A stretch of 61,155 bases of DNA from a virus. The notes below the pieces were generated by a model, which did not search any database, was not told the origin of the DNA, and saw only the letters and a list, made by a program, of their open reading frames with translations. The translations under genes were made by a program, and so were the position numbers. This document shows positions 27,274 through 36,982 of the stretch, piece by piece. Position 1 is the stretch's first letter; every line of letters begins with the position of its first letter. The stretch covers positions 1 through 61,155 of IMG/VR virus record IMGVR_UViG_3300047558_000128; one strand, given 5' to 3'.

Positions 27274-30200
27274 ATGACAACATCTCTTGGGCTATACACC
27301 TCCAAACTTCTCAAGGAACACCCCTTGGGATTTTGGCCACTTCAAGATAAGTGCGACTACTTATCAATACTTTCAGATAGCCAAAAGAATATTAGTCAGT
27401 GGGGGGTTGTAAATGGAACAGTTTCTACTACATCTACAATATCAACCCCAATACCAAGTGCACAAGTATTTAAGGTAAATACTGCAAATATTGGTCAGCC
27501 AAATGTTGCCGTTGTAAAGCTACTGAGTGACACTATTGGTGATTTTTCACAGCTTAATGAATATCTAGCCACATTCACACTCTCTACCTTCCTATACTCA
27601 TCAACTGAAAATATTCTTTCGGCAACCATTGGATTTGTCTATGAAGATGAAACTTATGGAGAGTTTAGAGTATTTAAAAGATTCCCACTAAGTATTGCTG
27701 GGAAGTGGGTTTTCTTGTCTGAAACATTTGATAGGCCATATGACCTAAATGCAAATTACCGTTTATTTATTGAAATTGAATTTCTTTCAAACTCAACTAC
27801 AGACCCAGTATTCTTTTTGTTGAATGGTCTATCTTTGGGACAGTGGTCTGAAGAGTTCCATTCATATTCAGATGGAGTTATTCCGCAGCAGATAGTCGAA
27901 AGCATTCACGGCATACCATCTGGGACTAACGCTGTTAAGTTGCTGGCATCAGCAGAATCAACAAAAGATGGATATGTCCTTGTAAATAATAATCAGCTAA
28001 AGGCTAGAAATGCTGGCATGCCATTAGTCTTTGGATCAGACTCATCACTTACCTTATATCCAAATGGCAACATGCCATCTGTATTGATTCCTGGACTTGG
28101 GTTTTTAAATAATATTGGTAAAAATAAAAATTACACATTTGAAATGTGGTTAAGAATTAATCCTTCGCTATATGAGGATACCAGAATTATGGGGCCTATA
28201 GCTTCATCTGACGGTTTATACGTTAATGGACCATTTCTAAAATTAAAAATTGGTGACCTATCATGCTCTCACTATGTTTCTGAGTGGTATAGGCCAATGC
28301 TTATCCACATCTCAATATCTGTTGACAGAATATCTCTATTGATTAATGGAGAGCAGGTTGGTCAGATTATGGTACAAAGATCAAAGCTAAATCTTCCAGA
28401 GTATTCAGTAAATGGTAGTGAGCAGGATTGGATTGGAATATATTCAAATGATTCTATTGATATGTTTGAGCTTGGACCAGTATCAATTTATACATATCCA
28501 ATATCAAACGTAATTGCCAAGAGAAGATGGGTATTTGGCCAAGGTGTAGAGAATCCAGAGGCTCTCAATGTCGCCTATGGAGGTAAGAATATATTTTTTG
28601 ACTATCAGTTTGCTAAATATTCTTCTAACTACTCTTTTCCTAAAATTGGAAAGTGGTCAAATGGTATAACCAACAATCTATCTGTTGATAGTGACTACCT
28701 AAAAATTCCTTCACTAAAGAAGATGTCAATTGTTTCTCCAACGCTGACTCAGGAGCAAATCCTACTTAACAACAAAGCACTTCAAAATGAAGATGATAAA
28801 TTTTTAGTTCTTCCAATAAACTCATATGGATACTTTGAAAATCTTAATATTCTTAAAGAGGGGTTGCAGTCACTATACGCAACATTTAAGTCAAAAGTAG
28901 CAGTTGAAAAAGATGAAACGCTGTTGCAAATTAGAGATAAGTCAACAGGAGACTATTTCTCAATTGTTTTAAAAGAGACTGGAATAGAGTATTCGCTTAG
29001 ATTCCTTGGATCTACTAAAACTATTGCAGAAACACATCAATACTATCCAGGGGAAAAATTTTCCGTTGGTCTACACATACCAAGATTTGTTAACTATTTT
29101 GGCAACGGTGTAACATCATTTTTTAGTAAGATAGATTCTCTTGCACTATATGTTGGTGGAACTGGCAATAATGATTCATTTTCTGGCAATCTATACTCAG
29201 TTTCGTTTAACAATCAGTTTGCAACAAATAGTTTATCTGACTATTTTGCACCAACTGGTCTTGTCTGGGATACAGATCTAATTGAAGAATTTTTGGAAGA
29301 TGCAGATGCAGGACTTTATAGCACAACATTCTGGGAGCGTGTGCTTGATGGAGGGCATGTTGCAGAGTATGCAGGACAAGGACTAGCAAATAACAGTAAG
29401 GCAAGTTATACCATAAAAGTATATGAAAATAGCTCATCTACATATCTAGACTCACATATTAATGGTTCTTGGACATCAGCAATACCTCTTTCATATTTTG
29501 GCAAATATGTAAAGGCTTCAAGTGGTGTATCTTACTATGATCTAGATTTTATACAGTTTAATATAGGATACCCTTCACCAGGAAAATCTGTAGCCATTAC
29601 AGAACAGGATCAGTCTTGGACATACCAAGAGCTTGAGTATAAGTTTGCTAATCCATCTCAAAAGGAATATAGTGATCTAGATAACCATCTTTACACTGGT
29701 TATAATGACTATAATGACTTAAGATATAACACAAGACAAACATATAAGTTCGACACTTCAAAATCTTTGGTCCGTAGTTACGTATATTTTAAAGATATCT
29801 CTGATGGAACAAGAGATAGCTCATACTATACCAATATTGTTTCGGCATCAACAGACGGCGTTATAACACCTGGCGAAGAGTGGATAAACACCAAGTACGA
29901 GGTCGTTGACAATATGATTATTTACCCACCATCAGACGTTGACTTTAGAAAAATCTCAATATTTGTAGAACTTGACATCTCTGTTGATGAGATATCAGAA
30001 AAGCCATTGGCAATAGGAAGTCTTGAGCTATCGTCAATTTGTTTAAATAATGAAGAACAGACTCCAATTGGAACAAGGTACGGAACAGATGTCTACCCAT
30101 TTACAGAAAATGGTTTCTACTATGACTATAAGTCAAGAAATCCGTTTAGCATTTATAAGGGAAGTACCCCATACCTTTATCTTACAAAGACTAGTGGAAT

Positions 30201-30924
30201 AAAGCTTCGTGGTCTGCTTAACAGAAGAAATGTTCGTGGAATAGAGATTCCAGTAAATAAAGAAAAAACTAATAATCATAAGATGATAGCGATGCAGATG
30301 TTTGCAATGTACGATGGCGACTTTTTCCCTTATAGTCCAACAGAAGTTTTTGAAATAATATCAAATACCTCACATCTAAAATTCTACATAGAGGCCACAC
30401 ACCCAGATGGTCTACGAGCCAAAATTTATGCAATTAATGATAAGACTGGACAGCTTGAAAATGGTATTGGATACTATGTGAATGGAAGGATTGTTAAAGA
30501 GCCAATTCTCACCATAAAGCAGTGGGCCTCAATTGGTATTGGTTTATCAAACCACTTAGACTTTGCACTAAATGGTGGCTCAATCAGAATTACTGGACCT
30601 TTGCTGGTTAACAATATATCCCACTATAACTCTGTTAGATTACAGCAGGTACAGTCCGTATCCGTTAGACCATGGTTTCTTGTCAGAGAGTCTGGACGTA
30701 TCAGGTTTGACTGGAGAGACTGGGAGGGCGTATTCAAGTGGTTTGAAGTCCTTGTATTGTCGTCAAGAAACTTCTATGGCGTTGACCCAGCAGACATCTA
30801 TAGGGCATATGTTGGAACAACAAGGCTTATCGTTGATGACAGATCAATACTTAGGTTATTAAGAACCAGATACAAGACTATTTCAGATGCGTCTTCGCAA
30901 GTTTTTACAGTTAATGCTGTTTAA
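27274..30924 (+). CDS. Large lectin-like tail protein
   Basis: 1216 residues. It opens TSLGLYTSKLLKEHPLGFWP, a start I recall from actinophage minor tail proteins. A concanavalin A/LamG-like sandwich is visible at about residues 285-395 (YTFEMWLRINPSLYEDTRIM ... HISISVDRISLLINGEQVG); similar pieces at 495-640 and 1060-1180 suggest further lectin folds. Likely an adhesin on the tail. Its promoter is leaderless. Confidence 0.7.
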   Translation: MTTSLGLYTSKLLKEHPLGFWPLQDKCDYLSILSDSQKNISQWGVVNGTVSTTSTISTPIPSAQVFKVNTANIGQPNVAVVKLLSDTIGDFSQLNEYLATFTLSTFLYSSTENILSATIGFVYEDETYGEFRVFKRFPLSIAGKWVFLSETFDRPYDLNANYRLFIEIEFLSNSTTDPVFFLLNGLSLGQWSEEFHSYSDGVIPQQIVESIHGIPSGTNAVKLLASAESTKDGYVLVNNNQLKARNAGMPLVFGSDSSLTLYPNGNMPSVLIPGLGFLNNIGKNKNYTFEMWLRINPSLYEDTRIMGPIASSDGLYVNGPFLKLKIGDLSCSHYVSEWYRPMLIHISISVDRISLLINGEQVGQIMVQRSKLNLPEYSVNGSEQDWIGIYSNDSIDMFELGPVSIYTYPISNVIAKRRWVFGQGVENPEALNVAYGGKNIFFDYQFAKYSSNYSFPKIGKWSNGITNNLSVDSDYLKIPSLKKMSIVSPTLTQEQILLNNKALQNEDDKFLVLPINSYGYFENLNILKEGLQSLYATFKSKVAVEKDETLLQIRDKSTGDYFSIVLKETGIEYSLRFLGSTKTIAETHQYYPGEKFSVGLHIPRFVNYFGNGVTSFFSKIDSLALYVGGTGNNDSFSGNLYSVSFNNQFATNSLSDYFAPTGLVWDTDLIEEFLEDADAGLYSTTFWERVLDGGHVAEYAGQGLANNSKASYTIKVYENSSSTYLDSHINGSWTSAIPLSYFGKYVKASSGVSYYDLDFIQFNIGYPSPGKSVAITEQDQSWTYQELEYKFANPSQKEYSDLDNHLYTGYNDYNDLRYNTRQTYKFDTSKSLVRSYVYFKDISDGTRDSSYYTNIVSASTDGVITPGEEWINTKYEVVDNMIIYPPSDVDFRKISIFVELDISVDEISEKPLAIGSLELSSICLNNEEQTPIGTRYGTDVYPFTENGFYYDYKSRNPFSIYKGSTPYLYLTKTSGIKLRGLLNRRNVRGIEIPVNKEKTNNHKMIAMQMFAMYDGDFFPYSPTEVFEIISNTSHLKFYIEATHPDGLRAKIYAINDKTGQLENGIGYYVNGRIVKEPILTIKQWASIGIGLSNHLDFALNGGSIRITGPLLVNNISHYNSVRLQQVQSVSVRPWFLVRESGRIRFDWRDWEGVFKWFEVLVLSSRNFYGVDPADIYRAYVGTTRLIVDDRSILRLLRTRYKTISDASSQVFTVNAV

Positions 30925-30929
30925 TATGG

Positions 30930-30935
30930 TATACT
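30930..30935 (+). promoter_or_regulatory. Extended -10 TGGTATACT, leaderless
   Basis: TATACT after TGG, 7 nt before the ATG at 30943. Head of the portal operon. Confidence 0.6.
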
Positions 30936-30942
30936 AGTGGTT

Positions 30943-31323
30943 ATGAATAAGCAAAAACCACGTTTTCCTGGTCAGGTTGGCGAAACAAAAGTTCAGGTTA
31001 TCGAAGAAAACTTCTCCCTATTTGGAACATATGTATGGACTAAGCCAAATGGAAAAGCTTTTACGGATGGTCATGGAAATGCCCTATCAATAGAAGGTCT
31101 CAAGGGAGACAAGTCAAAGATTAAAGAATTGGCCGATGCTGCCAAATATTGGGGGCAGCCAGAGGGACGTGCAGTTTTCTACCCAAACATGCGTAAGATT
31201 TCAGACGAAGAATACTCTGAGCAGGTAGATAGAATGAATCAGGGCCTAATCCCATCTATGAATGACCTAGGTGCTGTTATTGCTGCTAAGAAAACATTAG
31301 AGCTTTATGGAGATGAAGAGTAA
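30943..31323 (+). CDS. Conserved protein preceding the portal
   Basis: 126 residues from the ATG at 30943; a GTG six nt earlier is in frame, but the promoter places the mRNA start at the ATG. MNKQKPRFPGQVGETKVQVI; the middle has a GNALSIEGLKGDKSKIKELA helix. Joined to the portal gene by TAATG, so it probably serves in head assembly or packaging. No family recognised. Confidence 0.65.
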   Translation: MNKQKPRFPGQVGETKVQVIEENFSLFGTYVWTKPNGKAFTDGHGNALSIEGLKGDKSKIKELADAAKYWGQPEGRAVFYPNMRKISDEEYSEQVDRMNQGLIPSMNDLGAVIAAKKTLELYGDEE

Positions 31324-32960
31324 TGTCAGAATACAATAGCATCATACACGCCAGCCTATCTTCTGAAGAGCAAGAGGTAGACCAGTTTAAGGCACAGGAT
31401 CCATTTATAAAATCATGGGATGACCTAAAGATTTACAATGGTATGGAGAAAAACTTCAGAAGAAGATCTGAAAGAATGGCAAAGTCTAATGACACACTTT
31501 TGCAAAATAGAGTTGTAAATACTGGCATTGACACAACATCTCCTAGGTATCAGGATTCTGCTCTTGCTGTTAGATCTGGAAAAGATGGTGCTCAGTCAAA
31601 AGAAATTAACCCAGGCACAGTATTCAGAAATGGATATGGAATCTTTGATGTTATTACCCCACCATGGAATCTATACGAGCTAGCAAACTACTATGACACA
31701 TCATTTGCCAACCACGCAGCTATTGATGCAAAGGTAGAAAACATTGTTGGTCTTGGTTATGACTTTGAAGTATCAAAGAGAACCATGATGTCACTTGATG
31801 CACAGTCAAATGAAAGTGCTTTGGAAAAAGCAAAAAAGCGTATTGAGCGTATGAAGGTTGAGCTAAGAGATTGGCTAGAAAGCTTAAACAGCGATGAGTC
31901 TTTTACTAACGTAATGATGAAAGTAATGACTGATTTTGAGGCAACTGGAAACGGATACCTTGAAATTGGTAGAACGGTAAAGGGAGAGATTGGGTATGTA
32001 GGCCACATCCCTTCAACAACAATGAGAGTGCGTAGACTGCGTGATGGATATGTTCAGATTATTGGACAGCGTGTAGTTTACTTTAGAAATTTTGGTGCCA
32101 CGAATCCAAACCCAATTACGGCAGACCCAAGACCAAACGAAATTATTCACTTCAAGTCATACTCACCACTAAATACATTTTATGGAGTACCTGATATTAT
32201 TTCTGCAATTGGTGCTTTGCATGGAGATCAGCTTGCATCACAATACAACATTGACTATTTTGGAAATAAGGGTGTTCCAAGATATGTCGTAACACTAAAG
32301 GGTGCAAAGCTTTCTGAAGATGCAGAAGATAAGATGTTTAGATTCTTGCAGACAAGCCTAAAGGGCAATCACCACAGAACTCTATATATCCCATTGCCAG
32401 GAGACTCAGATACCAACAAGGTTGAGTTTAAGATGGAGCCAGTTGAGACTGGAACACAAGAAGCATCTTTTAACGAATACAGAATTCGTAATCGTGATGA
32501 CATTCTTGTAGCACACCAGGTTCCACTTTCTAAGATTGGTGGCGGAGACTCTGCTGCTATCGCTGCTGCCCTTGCACAAGACCGCACATTTAAGGAGCAG
32601 GTTGCACGTCCAAGACAGGATGCAATTCAGAAGATGATCAACAAAATGATCAAAGAAAAAACAGACATCCTTGAATTTAAGTTCAATGAGCTAACTCTTA
32701 CAGATGAAATTGCACAATCACAGATCCTTGAAAGATATGTTAAGAATAAGATTATGGTTCCAGACGAAGCTCGTGACATTCTTGGCATGGGCCCACGTCC
32801 AGATGGAGATGGCAGTAAGCCACTAGAGGTTAAGCCAGAACAGGCTCCCAATAGCACTGGAAATGATGCTAGGGACGCACAAAGAGCAAATAACGCTTCT
32901 GACAGCACAGCAACTGTTGCTGGAAGAAATCCAAAAGGTGAAGGAAGAGCAAGTCAATAA
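31323..32960 (+). CDS. Portal protein
   Basis: 545 residues. NGYGIFDVITPPWNLYELAN, then FANHAAIDAKVENIVGLGYD and the core GNGYLEIGR...GVPDIISAIGAL...GNKGVPRYVV are typical of portal proteins of PBSX/HK97 type. The C-terminus is Asn/Ser/Thr-rich and disordered. The dodecameric portal is the DNA channel at one capsid vertex. It is directly upstream of protease and capsid, as expected. Confidence 0.9.
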   Translation: MSEYNSIIHASLSSEEQEVDQFKAQDPFIKSWDDLKIYNGMEKNFRRRSERMAKSNDTLLQNRVVNTGIDTTSPRYQDSALAVRSGKDGAQSKEINPGTVFRNGYGIFDVITPPWNLYELANYYDTSFANHAAIDAKVENIVGLGYDFEVSKRTMMSLDAQSNESALEKAKKRIERMKVELRDWLESLNSDESFTNVMMKVMTDFEATGNGYLEIGRTVKGEIGYVGHIPSTTMRVRRLRDGYVQIIGQRVVYFRNFGATNPNPITADPRPNEIIHFKSYSPLNTFYGVPDIISAIGALHGDQLASQYNIDYFGNKGVPRYVVTLKGAKLSEDAEDKMFRFLQTSLKGNHHRTLYIPLPGDSDTNKVEFKMEPVETGTQEASFNEYRIRNRDDILVAHQVPLSKIGGGDSAAIAAALAQDRTFKEQVARPRQDAIQKMINKMIKEKTDILEFKFNELTLTDEIAQSQILERYVKNKIMVPDEARDILGMGPRPDGDGSKPLEVKPEQAPNSTGNDARDAQRANNASDSTATVAGRNPKGEGRASQ

Positions 32961-33017
32961 AAACATGATATAATGTTATATAATGTTATAAAAACGTAAT
33001 ATTGCAAAAAAGGGCTC

Positions 33018-33023
33018 TATAAT
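33018..33023 (+). promoter_or_regulatory. TATAAT box, leaderless
   Basis: TATAATTATACTACA then ATG (33033). The gap before it (32961-33017) has two more TATAAT-like boxes (GATATAATG, TATATAATG). Confidence 0.6.
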
Positions 33024-33032
33024 TATACTACA

Positions 33033-34364
33033 ATGACTATTTCTAAGGCACAGTGGACCACAGACGGAAATGACATCCGTCTATCTATGCCACTTTCTAA
33101 AGTGGACCAGGAAAAGCGTATCGTCTCTGGATTTGCCACACTTGATAACATTGACAAGCAGGCTGACATAGTAACCCCAGAAGCTAGCATGAACGCATTT
33201 AAGAAGTTCCGTGGAAATATCCGTGAGATGCACCAGCCAATTTCAGTTGGAAAGATGGTGTCATTTAAAGAAGAAAAGTTTTTTGATCCAGAAACAAAGA
33301 AGATGTATAACGGCATCTATGTTTCTGCATACATTTCAAAGGGTGCTCAGGACACTTGGGAAAAGGTTCTGGATGGCACCCTATCTGGTTTTTCTATCGG
33401 CGGTAGAATGAATAAGTGGGATGATGCCTACGATGAAAAGATGGATACTACAGTACGTATCATCAAGGATTATGATTTGGTAGAGCTATCCCTTGTTGAC
33501 AACCCTGCAAACCAATTTGCAAACATTCTCTCTGTTGTTAAGGCAGACGGGTCTGACTCAGTATCTGGAATTGCTGCTAATACAGTTATTGAAAATGTAT
33601 TCTATGATAAAGAGGCTGGAATTGCTATGCTTTCAGAAGATGAGACAATGAATAGTCCAGTTTCAGGTCAGCCAATGCAAAATATAGGTTTCGTTGAAAA
33701 AAATGACAGCGAAAAATCAGAAATGATAAAATTCTTAGTTGATAGTGCTAAAGGCATTAATCTTGCTAAGATGACAAAGGAGGTAAGTCCTATGACAGAA
33801 GATACAACAGTTGAAGCAACAGTAGAAAAGACTGATGCAGCAGACGCAGTTGTTGAAAATGCAGAGGTCGCTCCAGAGGCAGAAGTTGTTGCAGATGCTC
33901 CAGAAGCAGGCGTTGAAAAGTCTGATGCTGTTGAGAAGAGCGATGACAAAGATGAAGATGACAAGCCAGGTACTGAAGTCATGGAAGAGTCAGACGATGC
34001 GTCTGGCGAAGAAGATGACAAGGAAGAGGCTAAGAAGTCAGATGATGTCGCAGAAGTTTCAAAGGCAGTAGCCGAAATGAAGGACTCTGTAACATCAGCC
34101 TTTAGCGATCTTGTATCAACAATCAAGTCAATGCAAGAAGAAATTTCAGTATTGACCAAATCACTAGATTCAGTAAAAAATGAGGTTTCTGAATCAAAAA
34201 GTGTATTTAACGAGTTTGGAAAGAGAGTAGACGCAGTAGAAGCTGACACTGCTTTCCGCAAGTCTGGCGATATCGGCGATATCGTGCAGGAACAGCCTGA
34301 GACACAGGTTGAAAAATCAATATGGGGCGGACGTTTCCTCAAAACTGCCGATCTATTTAGATAA
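33033..34364 (+). CDS. Prohead protease (XkdF-like) fused to scaffold
   Basis: 443 residues. Residues 1-170 are a prohead protease of the XkdF/S78 type: REMHQPISVGK with His67 and LSGFSIGG with Ser121 as likely catalytic residues, then YDLVELSLVDNPANQF. Residues 255-345 are very acidic and low complexity; 345-415 form a coiled coil (KSMQEEISVLTKSLDSVKNE), the look of a delta/scaffold domain. An internal ribosome binding site allows the scaffold part to be made alone. Confidence 0.85.
   Translation: MTISKAQWTTDGNDIRLSMPLSKVDQEKRIVSGFATLDNIDKQADIVTPEASMNAFKKFRGNIREMHQPISVGKMVSFKEEKFFDPETKKMYNGIYVSAYISKGAQDTWEKVLDGTLSGFSIGGRMNKWDDAYDEKMDTTVRIIKDYDLVELSLVDNPANQFANILSVVKADGSDSVSGIAANTVIENVFYDKEAGIAMLSEDETMNSPVSGQPMQNIGFVEKNDSEKSEMIKFLVDSAKGINLAKMTKEVSPMTEDTTVEATVEKTDAADAVVENAEVAPEAEVVADAPEAGVEKSDAVEKSDDKDEDDKPGTEVMEESDDASGEEDDKEEAKKSDDVAEVSKAVAEMKDSVTSAFSDLVSTIKSMQEEISVLTKSLDSVKNEVSESKSVFNEFGKRVDAVEADTAFRKSGDIGDIVQEQPETQVEKSIWGGRFLKTADLFR
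33792..34364 (+). CDS. Nested scaffold protein (internal start)
   Basis: AAAGGAGGT (33776-33784) lies 8 nt before an in-frame ATG at 33792, codon 254 of the protease gene. Translation from here gives a 190-residue acidic coiled-coil protein, MTEDTTVEATVEKTDAADAV and on. This is the arrangement of lambda C and Nu3, where the scaffold is the C-terminal part of the protease gene. The site is stronger than most start sites of the late region. Confidence 0.7.
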   Translation: MTEDTTVEATVEKTDAADAVVENAEVAPEAEVVADAPEAGVEKSDAVEKSDDKDEDDKPGTEVMEESDDASGEEDDKEEAKKSDDVAEVSKAVAEMKDSVTSAFSDLVSTIKSMQEEISVLTKSLDSVKNEVSESKSVFNEFGKRVDAVEADTAFRKSGDIGDIVQEQPETQVEKSIWGGRFLKTADLFR

Positions 34365-34384
34365 ATCACTTAGGAGGTGACAAT

Positions 34385-35518
34385 ATGTCGGAAGAAATTA
34401 AGAAAAATAATCCAGATGCAGATGGCAACGCCACAGGTCTCTTTAACGGAGAGGGTGCATTCGCATCTGGTTCAGCAGCTGGTGCTAACGTTCCAGGCAA
34501 CTACTCTAACGAGGGTGCTATTGGTAACATTCCAACCGCTAACTTTGGTGTAACATCTGGACCTAACGCAGTAAATCCTTCAGGTGATGCTGGCAGTGGT
34601 ATCCTACGCCCTGAGCAGGCACGTCGTTTTATCGACTATGTTTGGGACGCAACTGTTCTTGCTAACGATGGTCGCAAGGTAACTATGCGAGCAAACACCA
34701 TGGAGCTTGAGAAGGTTAACGTTGGTGAGCGTGTTATCCGTGCAGCTGCACAGGCTAACGGTGACTACACAAACACTGGTGCTACATTCTCAAAGGTAGA
34801 ACTTACAACCAAGAAGATTCGTCTTGACTGGGAAGTTTCTGCTGAGGCTCTAGAAGATGGTATTGAAGGTGGTGCTCTTGAGGATCACCTAGTACGTCTT
34901 ATGACCAACGCATTCGCCAACGACATTGAAGACCTTGCCATTAATGGTACAGGTACAGGTAACGATGCATTCTTGTCAATCATGAATGGTTTCGTTAACA
35001 AGGTCAAGAATGATGGAGATGCACACGAGGCTGTCGTAACAGTAGCTGACAATGCATGGACTCCAGAGGTTATGCAGAAGATTATCCTTGCTATGCCACG
35101 TAAGTACCGTGCACTTAAGAACAACCTTAAGTTCTACGCTGGTACTGACGCATTCCAGGGAATCGTAAAGCACAACGGTACTCTTGCTGACGCTATCGCT
35201 GAAGCATTTGCTGGTACTCCAGCAGGTACCCCTGCAAACCGTCAGGCTTACCTAGACGGTAATGGTCAGACATTTGGTGGTGCTCGCACTACTCGTGTTC
35301 TTGGCGTAGATGTTCAGGAAGTTCCTTACTACCCAGAAGGCTACGTTGACCTTACATTCCCAGCTAACCGTGTTTGGGGTATGCAGAGAGACATCACTGT
35401 AAACCGTGAATACAAGCCAAAGAAGGACACCATTGAGTACACAGTATTTGTACGCTTCGGTATCCAGTGGGAAGAGCAGGATGCGATTGCATTCGCTGAC
35501 GCTGCTGCAGATGCATAA
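34385..35518 (+). CDS. Major capsid protein
   Basis: 377 residues, AGGAGGTGA site. After a Gly/Ala-rich N-terminus (about 75 residues), RPEQARRFIDYVWDATVLAN, then EVSAEALEDGIEGGALEDHL and TNAFANDIEDLAINGTGTGN fit an HK97-fold capsid protein. The end has FGIQWEEQDAIAFADAAADA. Followed by a GC-rich hairpin. Confidence 0.85.
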   Translation: MSEEIKKNNPDADGNATGLFNGEGAFASGSAAGANVPGNYSNEGAIGNIPTANFGVTSGPNAVNPSGDAGSGILRPEQARRFIDYVWDATVLANDGRKVTMRANTMELEKVNVGERVIRAAAQANGDYTNTGATFSKVELTTKKIRLDWEVSAEALEDGIEGGALEDHLVRLMTNAFANDIEDLAINGTGTGNDAFLSIMNGFVNKVKNDGDAHEAVVTVADNAWTPEVMQKIILAMPRKYRALKNNLKFYAGTDAFQGIVKHNGTLADAIAEAFAGTPAGTPANRQAYLDGNGQTFGGARTTRVLGVDVQEVPYYPEGYVDLTFPANRVWGMQRDITVNREYKPKKDTIEYTVFVRFGIQWEEQDAIAFADAAADA

Positions 35519-35540
35519 TCTGTAAACAGTACCTTTTTAG

Positions 35541-35568
35541 GGGGCAGGGGCATCCAAGCTCCTGCCCC
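35541..35568 (+). terminator. GC-rich hairpin after the capsid gene
   Basis: GGGGCAGG (35541-35548) pairs with CCTGCCCC (35561-35568), extendable by two inner pairs. Only TTATCTC follows, so termination may be partial, giving excess capsid mRNA. Confidence 0.65.
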
Positions 35569-35587
35569 TTATCTCATATAATAATGT

Positions 35588-35593
35588 TATAAT
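35588..35593 (+). promoter_or_regulatory. Extended -10 TGTTATAAT
   Basis: TATAAT after TGT, 25 nt before the ATG at 35619, with GAAGGAGG between. A late promoter with a normal leader. Confidence 0.5.
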
Positions 35594-35618
35594 ATACATA
35601 GACATTGAAGGAGGAATT

Positions 35619-36077
35619 ATGTCTGAAGAAATTAAGAACGAAGATGTAGTCCCAGCATCAGTTGTAGCAGAAGAGCCAATCATTGCACCAGAGGTTGCTG
35701 CCAAGGCAGAAGAAATTGTTGCAGAAATTAAGGCAGAAGCTAAAATTGAAGAGGCACCAAAGCCAGCAGAAGATGTAATCACAGGCATCTCTGCACCATC
35801 AACTACAGAAAAGCTAGCACTTGGAGCAGTAGCAGATGGTGTTATTGGCACATCAACAGTCAAGGCAGTCAAGAAGGCTGCTCCAAAGCCAAAGGTTGAG
35901 GAAAAGCGTGATGATGTTGTTGCCCTATATTCACCAAAGAATATTCACTGGGAAGGCGTAGGCAAGCTCTCTAAGGGCTTTAACGTTGTATCTAAGGATG
36001 CAGCAGAGAAGTGGCTTACTAAGGATGGCATTCGCCTAGCTGACCCTAAAGAAGTTGCTAAGGGATACGGACTGTAA
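35619..36077 (+). CDS. Capsid-region protein with Ala/Glu-rich N-terminus
   Basis: 152 residues. MSEEIK is the same as the start of the capsid protein. Residues 10-90 are Ala/Glu/Lys-rich and likely disordered; residues 98-152 (VVALYSPKNIHWEGVGKLSK ... GIRLADPKEVAKGYGL) are a compact domain. Possibly a head-completion or minor capsid protein. GAAGGAGG precedes the ATG. Confidence 0.6.
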   Translation: MSEEIKNEDVVPASVVAEEPIIAPEVAAKAEEIVAEIKAEAKIEEAPKPAEDVITGISAPSTTEKLALGAVADGVIGTSTVKAVKKAAPKPKVEEKRDDVVALYSPKNIHWEGVGKLSKGFNVVSKDAAEKWLTKDGIRLADPKEVAKGYGL

Positions 36078-36982
36078 TGGAAGTATTGAGGGTTCCACCA
36101 TATCCACTAACTACAACATGGAATTTGCCAGATGCAAATTATGGCTACATTGTCTATGTTGAGGATTTGGTGGACCACTCAATCGAAGAAACAGTCATCA
36201 CATCTGATTCAAATGGGGTAGTTGAATACATTCTACCAATCACTAAAGTACAATTTGATAGACAATTCTTGATCAGATTTTATGACGCTGAGCATGAACA
36301 CATCATTTATGAATCAAACTTAGACATCATTAGACCATATACTGATCCAAATAAACTTGGAACCACTGCATCTGAGATTGCCGAATACAAGATGTATGAG
36401 CTAATTGCAAGATCAATTATTGACACATACACAGATGGTGGTTTTTATAACCACAAATCAATTTATCAGGTTAGTGGAAATGGTGCAGACTATATGCCAG
36501 TCTGGCGTGATGCAAACCGTGTACTCAAGGTATACGAAAATAATACTCTTGTTTATGATATTGACTCAACTAATAATCAGTATTCATATTCCGTAACTCT
36601 AGATAACTCTGCCATTCAAAGAGTAGAGACTAGCTCTGTAAATAGACTAGAATCTCCAATAATCAGAGTTCCATCAGCAAGAGGCGACCTAGCATTTGGA
36701 GTAACAAATCCTGGATCATTCCCAACAAACTACGACTATCTTTTTGTCCTAGATGAAGGTTATAGAGCAATTCCACCAGATGTTGAGGCAGCCACAAAAA
36801 TGCTAATTGAAGACATTAAGTGTGGAAAGCTGGACTACTATCAGAAATATGTTACAGCCTATAACACAGATCAGTTTAGAATTCAGTTTGACAAGAAATT
36901 GCTAGAGGGAACAGGTAACGCAATAGTAGACAAGATACTTGAAAAGTACAAGAAGTCTATTACTAAAGTCGGAGTTCTGTAA
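36077..36982 (+). CDS. Head-tail adaptor
   Basis: 301 residues. The C-terminal part, IPPDVEAATKMLIEDIKCGK ... DKKLLEGTGNAIVDKILEKY, is the helical core of connector proteins of the HK97 gp6/SPP1 gp15 type. The first ~100 residues are an added beta domain (TTTWNLPDANYGYIVYVEDL). Position 2 after the capsid gene and TAATG coupling fit the assignment. Confidence 0.7.
   Translation: MEVLRVPPYPLTTTWNLPDANYGYIVYVEDLVDHSIEETVITSDSNGVVEYILPITKVQFDRQFLIRFYDAEHEHIIYESNLDIIRPYTDPNKLGTTASEIAEYKMYELIARSIIDTYTDGGFYNHKSIYQVSGNGADYMPVWRDANRVLKVYENNTLVYDIDSTNNQYSYSVTLDNSAIQRVETSSVNRLESPIIRVPSARGDLAFGVTNPGSFPTNYDYLFVLDEGYRAIPPDVEAATKMLIEDIKCGKLDYYQKYVTAYNTDQFRIQFDKKLLEGTGNAIVDKILEKYKKSITKVGVL

Noticed and set aside
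33668-34369. 233-residue minus-strand frame opposite the protease/scaffold gene
   Set aside because: Its Ser/Thr/Ala runs are the complement of the acidic scaffold repeat; no promoter or ribosome binding site.
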